Positions 31,947 through 41,709 of a stretch of 64,000 nt of DNA are shown one piece after another (positions within the stretch are counted from its first letter, which is position 1; every line of letters starts with the position of its first letter). Location: positions 1 through 64,000 of the forward strand of contig JAKIVA010000002.1 in NCBI GenBank assembly GCA_021647265.1, given 5' to 3'. The notes beneath the pieces were generated by a model. It did no database searches and was not told the origin of the DNA. It saw only the letters and a list, made by a program, of their open reading frames with translations. The stretch comes from Lutibacter sp. Lineage in GTDB: Bacteria; Bacteroidota; Bacteroidia; Flavobacteriales; Flavobacteriaceae. The position numbers were made by a program, and so were the translations under genes.

Positions 31947-34900
31947 ATGTTGCAAAAAATTATTAAGCTAAGTATTAGCAATAAACTTATTATACTATTA
32001 ATAACAGCTGCCATTTTTGGATTTGGATTATTTTCTTTAACACAAATACCAATTGGAGCTGTACCAGATATAACAAACAATCAAGTACAGGTTATAACAA
32101 CATCTCGTAACCTATCAACACAAGATGTTGAGCAGTTTATTACATATCCTGTAGAATTAGAAATGGCCAATTTACCTGGTGTAAAAGAAATACGCTCTGT
32201 GTCAAAATTTGGGCTATCTGTAGTTACCATTGTTTTTGATGACAATCTAGGAACATACCTACCCAGACAATTAATTGCCGAAAAAATAAAAACAGCTGCA
32301 GAAAAAATTCCTGAAGGATTTGGAACTCCAGAAATGGGGCCAATTACAACGGGATTAGGAGAGATTTATCAATATATTTTAGATACAAAACCGGGATATA
32401 AAGATAAATATTCTCCAATGGAACTAAGAACTATCCAAGATTGGATTGTTAAAAGGCAATTGTCTGGAATTCAGGGAGTTGTTGAAGTAAATACTTGGGG
32501 TGGATATTTAAAACAATATGAAGTTGCTTTAAATCCTGAAAAATTAAAATCAATGAATATTGAGCTTACTCAAATTATTGATGCTTTAGAAAAAAATAAC
32601 AGTATTGCTGGAGGAGGTTACATAGAGAAAACAAATGAAAGTTACTTCGTTAGAGGTGAAGGAATGATAAAATCTCTTGATGATATTAGAACTATTGTAG
32701 TTAAAAATGTTGAAGGAATACCTATTTTAATACAAGATGTTGCTGAAGTTAAATTTGGCTTTGCCAACAGGTTTGGTGCAATTACAGGCAATGGTGAAGG
32801 AGAAAAAGTATTAGGACAAGTAATGATGCTTAAAGGTGGAGACTCTAATAAAGTTATTAATGCAGTGAAGCAGCGTGTATTTGAGATACAAAAAACACTA
32901 CCAGAAGGTGTTTATATAAATGGTTTTTTAGAACGAAGTGAATTAATTGGAAAAACAACTTTTACCATTGCTGAAAATTTAATTTTAGGAGTTATCATTG
33001 TTATTTTTGTAGTAATATTATTATTAGGAAGTTTTAGGTCAGGGTTAGTTGTAGCCTCCGTAATTCCTTTATCATTATTATTTACACTCTCCATGATGTA
33101 TATTTTTGGGGTTGATGCTAATTTAATGAGCTTAGGAGCCATTGATTTTGGAATTATAATAGATGGAGCAGTAATTATTGTAGAATTTATTGCTTTTAAA
33201 ATTACCAGTAATAGAACAGAATTAATGCAACTTTCAAAAACTGATAGACAAGATAGCATTGATAAAATCACTTACGATAGCAGTTCAAAAATGATGACTT
33301 CAGCTGTATTTGGTCAACTTATAATATTAATTGTATTTATACCAATTTTATCACTCAGTGGCGTTGAAGGAAAAATGTTTAAACCAATGGCTATGGCATT
33401 TAGTTTTGCATTAATAGGAGCCATGTTTTTATGCTTTACTTATGTACCTGTAATTTCTTCGATATTTTTAAAACCTGAAAAAGTAACAAAAAACAACATA
33501 TCAAAACGTTTAATGTCATTTTTCAATATGTTGTATGAGCCAACAATCAAATGGGCGTTAAAAAATAAAAAAAGTGTAATTGGAGCTTCTATTGCATTAT
33601 TAATAGGAACAGGTATTCTTTTTAGCAAAATGGGAGGAGAATTTATACCAACTTTAGACGAAGGAGATTTTGTAATTCAACCTGTTTTAAAAACGGGAAC
33701 ATCTTTAACAAAAACTATAGAAATCACTACACAAATTGAACAAATTTTATTAGATAATTTTCCAGAAGTAGCTCAAGTAGTTTCACGTATTGGAGCAGCT
33801 GAAGTTCCAACTGATCCTATGTCTATGGAAGAAAGTGATGTGATTATTAAATTAAAGCCAAAAGGAGAATGGGTTTCTGCAAATTCAAAAGATGAATTAG
33901 CTGATAAGTTTAAAGAAAAGCTATCTATAATTCCAGGTGTTGATTTTGAATTTACACAACCTATAGAAATGCGTTTTAATGAGTTAATTACAGGTGTTAG
34001 AGCTGATGTTGCAATTAAAATATTTGGGGAAGATTTAGCAATTTTGGCAAGTAAAGCAGCTGAAATTAAACAAAAAATTGCCAATGTTGAAGGAGCATCT
34101 GATATTATAGTCGAAAAAATTGACGGTTTGCCCCAAATGACAGTTTCTTACGATAGAAAAAAAGTATCTCGTTATGGTTTAAATATTAAAGATTTAAATA
34201 GGGTAATTTCAATGGCTTTTGCAGGAGAAACTTTAGGAAGTGTCTTTGAAGGAGAAAAGCGGTTTGATTTGGTTGTTAGAATGCAATCAGATTATAGAAA
34301 AAATATAGATGGCCTTAAAAATTTATATGTTGATGCTCCTTCAGGAAATAAAATTCCTTTACGTGAATTGGCAACAATTGAATATACAAAAGGACCTGCA
34401 AAAATATCAAGAGACAATACTAAACGGCGTATTGTTATAGGTGTAAATGTTAGGAATAGAGATATGGAATCAGTTGTTGAAGACATTCAAAAAATAATAG
34501 AAAAAGAAGTAAAATTACCTGTTGGTTATACCATTTCTTACGGTGGACAGTTTGAAAATTTAAATAGTGCCAAAGCACGATTAAAAATTGCACTTCCAAT
34601 TGCATTATTTTTAATTTTTATTCTATTACATTTTGCTTTTAAATCTATAAAAGAAGCTCTAATGGTATTTTCTGCTATTCCATTATCGGCTGTTGGTGGC
34701 GTGCTTTTTCTTTGGATGAGAGATTTACCATTTAGTATATCAGCGGGTGTTGGGTTTATTGCTTTATTCGGTATTGCTGTATTAAATGGAATTGTACTTA
34801 TTGAGCATTTAAAAGAGTTGAAAAAAAGAGGAATGGATGATATTAATGAACGAATATTGTTAGGAACAAAAGAACGTTTAAGACCTGTTATTTTAACAGC

Positions 34901-36275
34901 TGCTGCCGCTGCTTTAGGTTTTTTACCAATGGCAATATCAACCAATGCAGGAGCAGAAGTTCAAAGACCACTAGCTACGGTTGTTATTGGTGGTTTAGTA
35001 ACAGCAACAATTTTAACCATGGTAGTACTACCAGTTTTATACGCCATTTTTGATACTAAAGAATTTAAAATTAAAAGAAAAAATAAATTTAAAATAACAA
35101 TATTTTCTTTACTTATTTTGAGTCCAATAATAGCTTTCTCACAAGTAAAACCTATATCTTTAAACGAGGCTATTTCTTTAGCGGTTAATAATAATAAAGA
35201 ACTTAGCATTAAGCAATTAGAAGTTAATAAAGGTAAAAAATTGATTAATGGTGCTTTTGAGATTGAAAAAACAAAATTGTATTATACTTATGACCAAACT
35301 AATTTAGGGGTAGACGGTAAACCCTTTGAAACTTTTGGTATTGATCAAACCATAGCATTTCCCACGGTTTATTTTGCAAAAAGTAAAGTAGCAAAAATCA
35401 ATGCTAATTTATCTAATTTAAATTATAAAATAGCAAAAGAGAACCTAATAAAAGAGGTATCAAAATTGTACCATACAATTGTGTATTTGAATCAAAAAAA
35501 GAAATATTTAGCACATATAGATAGTTTGTATAAAAATTTCTCAATAGCAGCAAAGCGAAAATTTGAATTGGGAGAATCTAATTATTTAGAAATGATTATT
35601 TCTCAATCAAAACACAAGCAATTTGAAGTACAGTACAATCAGCTTCAAAATGATATAAATATCGTGTATGAAAGTTTTAACTTATTACTTCAAACAGATA
35701 AGGTAACGAGAGTAAAAGATATAAGATTAGCAAAAGTTAAATTAAAGTATTTAGATTTAAGCTCTCACTTGGTTAATAGATATTATACTGAAAACTCAAG
35801 ATTGTTTAGCGCAAAAAAAAGATTGGAAAAACAACAATTATTACCGGATTTGCATTTTAATTACTTTAATAATAAAGATTTAATAGCAAATACCACTGTA
35901 AATAGTTTTCAGGCAGGAATATCAATACCACTCTTTTTTATGGGTAAATCAGTAAAAATTAATGCAGCCAAAATACAGGAAGATATTTCAAATGAAACAG
36001 CAATTAATTCAAGTATTAAACTGAAATCAAAATATGTAAATTTATTAGAAGAGCTTAAAAAGAATGAATCTCAATTAGATTATTACCAAAATAATGGTAA
36101 GAAGCTAGCATCTGAAATTTTAAAAACCGCTATTCTAAGTTATAAAAATGGTGAAATAGACTTTTTTCAATACATACAAAGTATTGAAACAGCAAATAAA
36201 ATTGAAATGAATCATCTAAGTAATTTGAATACATACAATCAAATTGTTTTAGAAATAAATTATTTAAACTTATAA
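31947..36275 (+). CDS. CzcA/CusA heavy-metal RND pump fused to a TolC-like outer-membrane factor
   Basis: 1442 residues. Residues 1 to about 1035 are a full RND permease: first helix near 10-30, IPIGAVPDITNNQVQV, and the proton-relay helix FGIIIDGAVIIVEF near residue 400, as in the CzcA heavy-metal branch. After the last permease helix a Lys-rich linker leads to a second hydrophobic stretch ending IIAFSQ (about 1050-1066), then a TolC-type OMF domain (ISLNEAISLAVNNNKELSIK and long coiled-coil helices) to the end. Together with the adaptor encoded 2 bp downstream it would export divalent or monovalent metal cations. The fusion is common in Flavobacteriia. Confidence 0.93.
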   Translation: MLQKIIKLSISNKLIILLITAAIFGFGLFSLTQIPIGAVPDITNNQVQVITTSRNLSTQDVEQFITYPVELEMANLPGVKEIRSVSKFGLSVVTIVFDDNLGTYLPRQLIAEKIKTAAEKIPEGFGTPEMGPITTGLGEIYQYILDTKPGYKDKYSPMELRTIQDWIVKRQLSGIQGVVEVNTWGGYLKQYEVALNPEKLKSMNIELTQIIDALEKNNSIAGGGYIEKTNESYFVRGEGMIKSLDDIRTIVVKNVEGIPILIQDVAEVKFGFANRFGAITGNGEGEKVLGQVMMLKGGDSNKVINAVKQRVFEIQKTLPEGVYINGFLERSELIGKTTFTIAENLILGVIIVIFVVILLLGSFRSGLVVASVIPLSLLFTLSMMYIFGVDANLMSLGAIDFGIIIDGAVIIVEFIAFKITSNRTELMQLSKTDRQDSIDKITYDSSSKMMTSAVFGQLIILIVFIPILSLSGVEGKMFKPMAMAFSFALIGAMFLCFTYVPVISSIFLKPEKVTKNNISKRLMSFFNMLYEPTIKWALKNKKSVIGASIALLIGTGILFSKMGGEFIPTLDEGDFVIQPVLKTGTSLTKTIEITTQIEQILLDNFPEVAQVVSRIGAAEVPTDPMSMEESDVIIKLKPKGEWVSANSKDELADKFKEKLSIIPGVDFEFTQPIEMRFNELITGVRADVAIKIFGEDLAILASKAAEIKQKIANVEGASDIIVEKIDGLPQMTVSYDRKKVSRYGLNIKDLNRVISMAFAGETLGSVFEGEKRFDLVVRMQSDYRKNIDGLKNLYVDAPSGNKIPLRELATIEYTKGPAKISRDNTKRRIVIGVNVRNRDMESVVEDIQKIIEKEVKLPVGYTISYGGQFENLNSAKARLKIALPIALFLIFILLHFAFKSIKEALMVFSAIPLSAVGGVLFLWMRDLPFSISAGVGFIALFGIAVLNGIVLIEHLKELKKRGMDDINERILLGTKERLRPVILTAAAAALGFLPMAISTNAGAEVQRPLATVVIGGLVTATILTMVVLPVLYAIFDTKEFKIKRKNKFKITIFSLLILSPIIAFSQVKPISLNEAISLAVNNNKELSIKQLEVNKGKKLINGAFEIEKTKLYYTYDQTNLGVDGKPFETFGIDQTIAFPTVYFAKSKVAKINANLSNLNYKIAKENLIKEVSKLYHTIVYLNQKKKYLAHIDSLYKNFSIAAKRKFELGESNYLEMIISQSKHKQFEVQYNQLQNDINIVYESFNLLLQTDKVTRVKDIRLAKVKLKYLDLSSHLVNRYYTENSRLFSAKKRLEKQQLLPDLHFNYFNNKDLIANTTVNSFQAGISIPLFFMGKSVKINAAKIQEDISNETAINSSIKLKSKYVNLLEELKKNESQLDYYQNNGKKLASEILKTAILSYKNGEIDFFQYIQSIETANKIEMNHLSNLNTYNQIVLEINYLNL

Positions 36276-36277
36276 AA

Positions 36278-37414
36278 ATGAAAAAAAATATATCAAAAAT
36301 AATAGTGCTGTTGCTCTCAATTATTACAATTTCTTGTACTACTACTTCAAAGACAGAAGAAGCTACGGTTAATACTATAAAAGAAGATAGTAATATTGTT
36401 GAGATTACTTCCTCTCAGTATGAAAATTCAAAAATGGAATTAGGAAAAATTTCAAAACAACTTTTTACAGAAAGTATTAAAACCAATGGTTATGTAGATG
36501 TTCCGCCAGCAAATAGAGCCAAAGTAAGTGCTATAATTGGAGGATACGTGAAAAAATCGCCTTTATTAGTAGGTGATAAGGTAAAAAAAGGACAATTATT
36601 ATTGACCATTGAAAATCCAGATTTTATTGAAATACAACAAAATTATTTAGAGATTACTGAGAAATTAACTTACTTAAAGTCGGAATACAATAGACAAAAA
36701 ACATTATTTGAAGAAAAAATTACTTCACAAAAAAATTATTTAAAAGCTGAAAGTGATTATAAAAGTGCTCTTGCTTTATCAAATGGACTGTCTCAAAAGT
36801 TAAAAATGATTAATATCAATCCGCTAAATGTAAAAGCAGGCAAAATAACGCCAATTGTACCAATTTATGCTCCTATTAGTGGTAGCGTAACCGCTGTTTA
36901 TACAAATGTAGGAGAATTTATGAATGCGTCAGATGTTTTATTAGAAATAATAAATAATGAACATAAGCATCTTGAGTTAATTGTATTTGAAAAGGAGATT
37001 TTAAAAATTAGAGAGAAACAACCTATTTTATTTAAAATTCCTGAGTCTTCTACAAAAAAATATGAAGCAGCAGTTTATTTGGTAGGAAAGTCAATTGATA
37101 AAAATAGAACAGTTAGAGTACACGGACATTTAAAAAACGAAGATGTGCCTTTTATAGTAGGTATGTTTGTAGAAGCTGAAATTATTACTAACTCCATTGA
37201 AAAACAGGCATTACCTATTGAAGCTGTTCTTGAAAAAGATGGAGAATATTTTGTTTTAGTGCTGAAAGAAAAAAATGAAGAAACCTATAAATTTGAAAAA
37301 ATGAAGATTACTATTGGTGTAAAAAATGAAAATTGGATTGAAATAATAGGTAAGAACTTAGAAAACAAACAAATTTTAATGAAAGGAGCTTTCTTACCGT
37401 TAGAGAATGGGTAA
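36278..37414 (+). CDS. RND efflux periplasmic adaptor lipoprotein (CusB/CzcB type)
   Basis: 378 residues with a lipobox ending TISC (Cys 20). It shows the adaptor order: lipoyl-like half AIIGGYVKKSPLLVGDKVKKGQLL, helical hairpin (IQQNYLEITEKL to about 170), second lipoyl half PIYAPISGSVTAVYTNVGEF, then beta-barrel and membrane-proximal domains. It bridges the inner-membrane pump and the OMF. It starts 2 bp after the pump gene, so the two are cotranscribed. Confidence 0.93.
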   Translation: MKKNISKIIVLLLSIITISCTTTSKTEEATVNTIKEDSNIVEITSSQYENSKMELGKISKQLFTESIKTNGYVDVPPANRAKVSAIIGGYVKKSPLLVGDKVKKGQLLLTIENPDFIEIQQNYLEITEKLTYLKSEYNRQKTLFEEKITSQKNYLKAESDYKSALALSNGLSQKLKMININPLNVKAGKITPIVPIYAPISGSVTAVYTNVGEFMNASDVLLEIINNEHKHLELIVFEKEILKIREKQPILFKIPESSTKKYEAAVYLVGKSIDKNRTVRVHGHLKNEDVPFIVGMFVEAEIITNSIEKQALPIEAVLEKDGEYFVLVLKEKNEETYKFEKMKITIGVKNENWIEIIGKNLENKQILMKGAFLPLENG

Positions 37415-37469
37415 ACTGTTTATTGTTACTAAATAGTATTTAAAATTAAATTTAATGAATTCTATTTTG

Positions 37470-37477
37470 TATTTTTG
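37470..37477 (+). promoter_or_regulatory. -7 box TATTTTTG upstream of the SPFH protein gene
   Basis: TAnnTTTG match 25 bp before the ATG at 37503; it lies inside the longer reading frame and supports the downstream start. Confidence 0.5.
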
Positions 37478-37502
37478 GATAAATCTAAAAAACAAACAAA
37501 AA

Positions 37503-38336
37503 ATGAGCAATAACGGACAATTACAATTACCAAAATCTATAATGCCTATTATTATATTAGTGATAGTTGTCATTGTATTTTTATCAAAATCGATGATTAC
37601 CATTGATTCAGGAGAAGTAGGTGTTTTATACAAAACTTTTGGAGGAGGAGTTGTTACAGATGAAGCACCTTTAGGTGAAGGTTTTCATATAGTAGCACCT
37701 TGGAACAAAGTTTTTGTATACAATGTAAGACAGCAAGAATTATTTGAAAGAGAAATGTCTGTGTTATCTTCTAATGGATTAGAAATAAAATTAGATGCTT
37801 CTGTGTTGTACCAACCTACAGCTTCAACAGTTGGATTCTTACATCAAACTAGAGGTGCTGATTATTTAAATAGTGTAATTATACCTGCTATTAGATCGGC
37901 AACAAGAAGTGTAGTTGGAAGATATACTCCAGAACAATTGTATTCAACAAAAAGAGATGCCATTCAAGCTGAAATTTATGAAGAAACAAAAAAAATTATT
38001 GAACCTCAATACATACAATTAAATTCAGTTTTAGTAAGAGATGTAACACTTCCTCCTACAATTAAAACAGCAATTGAGCGTAAGTTAAAGCAAGAGCAAG
38101 AATCTTTAGAGTATGAATTTAGATTGGTGACTGCCTCAAAAGAAGCTGAAAAAGTAAGAATTGAAGCACAAGGAAAAGCAGATGCCAACCGTATTTTAAG
38201 TGCATCACTTAATGATAAAATTTTACGTGATAAAGGTATTGAAGCAACCATTAAATTAGCTGAATCTCCAAATAGTAAAGTTATTGTTATAGGTTCTGGA
38301 AAAAGTGGATTGCCTATTATTTTAGGAAATCAATAA
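37503..38336 (+). CDS. Prohibitin/SPFH (band 7) family membrane protein
   Basis: 277 residues from the ATG at 37503. One N-terminal membrane helix (about residues 11-29) is followed by the SPFH domain (TIDSGEVGVLYKTFGGG, GFHIVAPWNKVFVYNVRQQE, RSATRSVVGRYTPEQLYSTK) and a coiled-coil region of Glu/Ala/Lys (KEAEKVRIEAQGKADANR). Such proteins form ring scaffolds and control membrane proteases such as FtsH. It has its own promoter box and a strong terminator. Confidence 0.93.
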   Translation: MSNNGQLQLPKSIMPIIILVIVVIVFLSKSMITIDSGEVGVLYKTFGGGVVTDEAPLGEGFHIVAPWNKVFVYNVRQQELFEREMSVLSSNGLEIKLDASVLYQPTASTVGFLHQTRGADYLNSVIIPAIRSATRSVVGRYTPEQLYSTKRDAIQAEIYEETKKIIEPQYIQLNSVLVRDVTLPPTIKTAIERKLKQEQESLEYEFRLVTASKEAEKVRIEAQGKADANRILSASLNDKILRDKGIEATIKLAESPNSKVIVIGSGKSGLPIILGNQ

Positions 38337-38359
38337 AACAACTCACATAAGAAAACAAA

Positions 38360-38388
38360 AAAACCAACTGAAAAGTTGGTTTTTTTTG
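38360..38388. terminator. Bidirectional terminator after the SPFH gene
   Basis: AAACCAACT-GAAA-AGTTGGTTT with A-run before and T-run after. It lies between convergent genes and can serve both. Confidence 0.88.
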
Positions 38389-38406
38389 TTGTTATAAATA
38401 AAAATC

Positions 38407-39231
38407 TTATTGCTTGTCATCTATTTTTTTTATAGTACTTCCTTTTTTTACAGCTTTGTAGTTCTCATAACATAATAACACAGCTTCTATTAACTGTAAA
38501 TCACTAGCTGATTTAATAAAATAATCAGAATAATTACATTCATTTAATAAGTCATTTAATTCTTGAGCATTCATATCAAGATATTCCATCATAATTTCTC
38601 TATTAAATTTCCCTTCCAGCATTTCCCGCAAATTATCAGTACTTCTAAGTTTTTTTAGTTTTTTTAGTTGCTTCGGTTTCTTACCAAATAAATTGTAAAC
38701 AAAATCTATAGGGCGAAATAAAGCATCAATAGGAGAGGTGTAATTTTTTCTACTTCTTGAGCCTACTTCATAAGTTTGACGTAAACCTACAATATGTATT
38801 CTAGAGTATTTATCTTTTGGTACATTTTTGGCATCAATTTCTAAGACTCCAATAAGTTTGTGAGATTTAACAACGACTTCTTTTAATTGTTCTGTTTTTT
38901 CATTTAATTCAATAACAAGTTCATTTCTTAGTAAATCATTTGTTATTTTTAACTTAATGGATTGGAAACCTAAATACGAAATATAAAGAGTATCATTTGC
39001 CTTCGTTTCAATTTCAAAATATCCATCATCATTAGTTATGGTTCCAATTACAGAATTTAAATTGAATAAGTTGGCACCAATTAAGGGTTTTTGGTTACTA
39101 TTATTAACAACTTGTCCTCTTAATGAGGTAGTTAATCCAATTGTGTCAATAGGTTTAATAACGTTAGGTTCTTGTGAAAATCCCTCAACTGTTATTAAAA
39201 AAAGGGCGATGTATAGTATGTATTTATGCAT
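38407..39231 (-). CDS. Exported CarboxypepD_reg-like domain protein
   Basis: 274 residues from the ATG at 39231. A signal peptide ends near VEGFSQ. A carboxypeptidase-regulatory-like beta-sandwich follows (LRGQVVNNSNQKPLIGANLF, DDGYFEIETKANDTLYISYLGFQ), the same module found at the N-terminus of TonB-dependent receptors, here without a barrel. The C-terminal half is basic and helical (KKPKQLKKLKKLRS). Families of this layout are widespread in Flavobacteriia with no known role. Single gene, convergent with the SPFH gene. Confidence 0.8.
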   Translation of the reverse strand: MHKYILYIALFLITVEGFSQEPNVIKPIDTIGLTTSLRGQVVNNSNQKPLIGANLFNLNSVIGTITNDDGYFEIETKANDTLYISYLGFQSIKLKITNDLLRNELVIELNEKTEQLKEVVVKSHKLIGVLEIDAKNVPKDKYSRIHIVGLRQTYEVGSRSRKNYTSPIDALFRPIDFVYNLFGKKPKQLKKLKKLRSTDNLREMLEGKFNREIMMEYLDMNAQELNDLLNECNYSDYFIKSASDLQLIEAVLLCYENYKAVKKGSTIKKIDDKQ

Positions 39232-39348
39232 ATGCAATGATACTAATTAAAAAGGAAAAAATTGTTAAAGAAATACAAAAGAGCGAGGATTTTTTAAAAT
39301 TTTAGTATGAATAATTAAAAAAGTATATTCCCTTATATTAGAAATAAG

Positions 39349-39432
39349 TGCACATAACAGGAGTCGAACCTGCACGAACTATTGTTCACCAGCCCCTCAA
39401 GCTGGCGCGTCTACCAATTCCGCCATATGTGC
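39349..39432 (-). tRNA. tRNA-Leu (GAG)
   Basis: Acceptor arms GCACATA and TATGTGC pair perfectly. The anticodon arm CCAGC-TTGAGGG-GCTGG gives anticodon GAG. A variable arm of the class II type and the T-loop GGTTCGACTCC are present. 84 nt; CCA is not encoded. Confidence 0.95.
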
Positions 39433-39487
39433 ATAAAAATAACTAATCTAAATAAAAAAAGTTAAGCTTAGAAGCCTAACTTTTTTG

Positions 39488-39560
39488 TGACCTGGCTGGG
39501 GCTCGAACCCAGGACCACCTCCTTAAAAGGGAGGTGCTCTACCAACTGAGCTACCAGGTC
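39488..39560 (-). tRNA. tRNA-Lys (TTT)
   Basis: Acceptor GACCTGG / CCAGGTC, D-loop AGCTCAGTTGGTAGAGC, anticodon arm CCTCC-CTTTTAA-GGAGG with anticodon TTT, T-arm CTGGGTTCGAGCCCCAG. 73 nt; CCA is not encoded. It lies 56 bp upstream of tRNA-Leu on the same strand, so the two likely share a transcript. Confidence 0.96.
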
Positions 39561-39679
39561 AATACTCCCTTAGCAATTGCGAGTGCAAATATACTATCTA
39601 AACTTAAGAAAACAAGTTTTTTTATGTTGTTTTTTAAACGATATTTGTTTTCTAATTTAAAATCAGTAAAAAGTAATTT

Positions 39680-40189
39680 ATGAAAATTATTTTATTAGGA
39701 TATATGGCAAGTGGGAAATCTGCTGTTGGTAGTATTTTAGCAAGTAAATTGAAAATTCAGTTTATTGATTTAGATGATTATATTGCAGAAAAAGAACAAT
39801 TATCTATTGCTGCTATTTTTGAGAAGAAAGGTGAAATTTATTTTCGTAAAATAGAAGGTGAATACTTATTGGAGTTACTTAATTTAAAAAAGGATTGTGT
39901 AATTTCTGTTGGAGGAGGAACACCTTGCTATGGCACAAATATGAAACTCATTGAAACAAATTCAATTTCGTTCTATTTAAAAGCCTCGATTCAAACAATT
40001 TTTGATCGACTTCAAAGGAATAAATTACAAAGGCCACTGGTTGCTTCTATTGATAAAGAAAACCTGAAAGAATACATAGCAAAACATTTGTTTGAGCGAG
40101 TTGCCTTTTATGAAAAAGCTAAACATACCGTATTGGTAGATAAAAAGAATATTTTTGAGATTGTAAATGAAATTAAACAACTACTCTAA
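39680..40189 (+). CDS. aroK: Shikimate kinase
   Basis: 169 residues. Walker A GYMASGKSAVG is at about 7-17; FIDLDDYIAEKE holds the shikimate-binding Asp, GGGTPCYG near 75-82 the second site, and LQRNKLQRPL the lid Arg. It phosphorylates shikimate with ATP. Its last 9 bp overlap the convergent phosphoribosyltransferase gene. Confidence 0.95.
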   Translation: MKIILLGYMASGKSAVGSILASKLKIQFIDLDDYIAEKEQLSIAAIFEKKGEIYFRKIEGEYLLELLNLKKDCVISVGGGTPCYGTNMKLIETNSISFYLKASIQTIFDRLQRNKLQRPLVASIDKENLKEYIAKHLFERVAFYEKAKHTVLVDKKNIFEIVNEIKQLL

Positions 40190-40678
40190 AAAGGCATAAG
40201 AGTTTTTATCTTCAAATACTACTGAAACATGTTCTCTCATTGATGTTGATAGTGAAAGACCTTTAAAATCAGCTTTTACAGGATATTTTTTATGATTTCT
40301 ATTCACTAAAACGGCAGTATTAAATCGTTTTAAAGGAACTTCTAAAAAATATTTAACGCCATACATTAAAGTAGTTCCAGAATTCAACACATCATCAACC
40401 AAGATTAGTGATTTATTCTTGTAACTGTCAGGCTCTAAGGTGGTTGTAATTTTATTTAAAGGGTTCCTTTTATCAATTTTAACTTCACACAAAGTTACTT
40501 TTAACTTAGAAATGGTTTTTAAAATAGTTGTAATTTTTTGTGCAAATATATAACCATTTCCATTTATTCCAGCAATTATAATTTCATTTTCATTATAATT
40601 ATTTTCATAAATTTGATATGCAATTCTTCTAGTTTTATTTTGAATTTGCTCGTTTGTTAGAATAATAGAACCGTTCAT
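40181..40678 (-). CDS. Type I phosphoribosyltransferase domain protein
   Basis: 165 residues. The PRPP loop LILVDDVLNSGTTL is at residues 91-104 and there is a DRPR-like hood region at the C-terminus. It resembles PyrR/hypoxanthine phosphoribosyltransferases, but the base specificity cannot be read from the sequence. It follows the methyltransferase gene by 6 bp and the S4 protein gene overlaps that one, giving a three-gene minus-strand operon. Confidence 0.85.
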   Translation of the reverse strand: MNGSIILTNEQIQNKTRRIAYQIYENNYNENEIIIAGINGNGYIFAQKITTILKTISKLKVTLCEVKIDKRNPLNKITTTLEPDSYKNKSLILVDDVLNSGTTLMYGVKYFLEVPLKRFNTAVLVNRNHKKYPVKADFKGLSLSTSMREHVSVVFEDKNSYAFLE

Positions 40679-40684
40679 TTAAAA

Positions 40685-41284
40685 TTATTTTTTTTCAAAG
40701 ATAAAAAACAATTCCCTACCAAATCTTGGTTTTATAGAATTATAACATTTATCGAGTACTCTTATGGTAAAAAAAGAGGAGAATAATTGTAAATATTCAT
40801 TTAAACTGCCACCATAAGGAGGCCCTTCTTTAGAAAATTGAACATCAAAAAGTAAGCCAATTAATTTCCCATTATGTGATAGTAAATTATGCATTTTATG
40901 TACATATTTTTCCCTATCAGTTGGGTGTAAAGAAGAAAAGAATGTTTGCTCTATAATTAAATTATATGTTTTTTGATGGCTAAAAAAATTTTTTTGAATT
41001 AAATGAGTTTTGGGAAAGGAAGGAACTCTCTTTTTAAAATTATTTAATGGTTGTGTAGCAATATCAATTACATCTACATTTTTAAAGCCTTTATTATGTA
41101 AGTATTCTGCTTCATAATTATTGCCTGCTCCAGGAATTAAAATGTGTAAATTTTTAGTGTCAAGTTGATCAATATATTCTTTGATAGGAGTTGAAATATA
41201 ACCAATATCCCACCCTGTTTTATGGTTGTCGTATCGGTTTTCCCAGTAGTTTTTATCTAAATTTTTACTCTTTTTGTAATTCAT
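40685..41284 (-). CDS. SAM-dependent methyltransferase, thiopurine S-methyltransferase-like
   Basis: 199 residues. YWENRYDNHKTGWDIG at the N-terminus is the TPMT-family signature; ILIPGAGNNYEAEYLHNKG is the SAM-binding loop, DVIDIATQPL motif II, and FFSSLHPTDREKYV follows. In bacteria such enzymes methylate thiols or oxyanions of Se/Te; the substrate here is open. Its start overlaps the S4 gene by 20 bp. Confidence 0.88.
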   Translation of the reverse strand: MNYKKSKNLDKNYWENRYDNHKTGWDIGYISTPIKEYIDQLDTKNLHILIPGAGNNYEAEYLHNKGFKNVDVIDIATQPLNNFKKRVPSFPKTHLIQKNFFSHQKTYNLIIEQTFFSSLHPTDREKYVHKMHNLLSHNGKLIGLLFDVQFSKEGPPYGGSLNEYLQLFSSFFTIRVLDKCYNSIKPRFGRELFFIFEKK

Positions 41285-41630
41285 CTATATCTCTTCTGTC
41301 TTTTTTGGTAGGCCTTCCAGCTCCTTTTTTTCTATAATAATCTTTAGCATATTTTAAAAGTTCAAATTTTTCAAATTCATCAGCAGGAGTAATATCTTTT
41401 CTGTACAAGTCAACAAGTTTAGCACCAACACGATTTTTAGGAATATCTAACACTTTCAATTCATAATTAATTTGATTCTTTCTAACCGTAATTTTTTCCT
41501 GATTGAATATTGCTTTTGAAGGCTTCACACTTTCGCCATTTACTTTAACATGGCCTTTTCTACAAGCTTCTGTAGCAATATTCCTAGTTTTGTAATAACG
41601 TACACACCATAAATATTTATCAATTCTCAT
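41265..41630 (-). CDS. S4-domain RNA-binding protein (Hsp15-like)
   Basis: 121 residues. The S4 domain at the N-terminus (MRIDKYLWCVRYYKTRNIAT, GHVKVNGESVKPSKAI) is followed by a basic C-terminal tail with RKKGAGRPTKKDRRDID. Hsp15 (HslR) binds stalled 50S subunits carrying nascent chains; that role is inferred from the family. First gene of the operon with the methyltransferase and PRTase. Confidence 0.9.
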   Translation of the reverse strand: MRIDKYLWCVRYYKTRNIATEACRKGHVKVNGESVKPSKAIFNQEKITVRKNQINYELKVLDIPKNRVGAKLVDLYRKDITPADEFEKFELLKYAKDYYRKKGAGRPTKKDRRDIDELQKE

Positions 41631-41709
41631 ATAATTAAGTTAAAATTCCTCTTTCTCTTTTGTCAAAGATAGAGAAAATAGTATCTTGCGCACCTAAAAA
41701 TTAGACTGA

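Noticed and set aside
32912..35209. Several 60-130 codon frames antisense to the RND pump
   Set aside because: All are complementary to an intact, well-conserved coding sequence and are rich in Ile/Ser typical of shadows.
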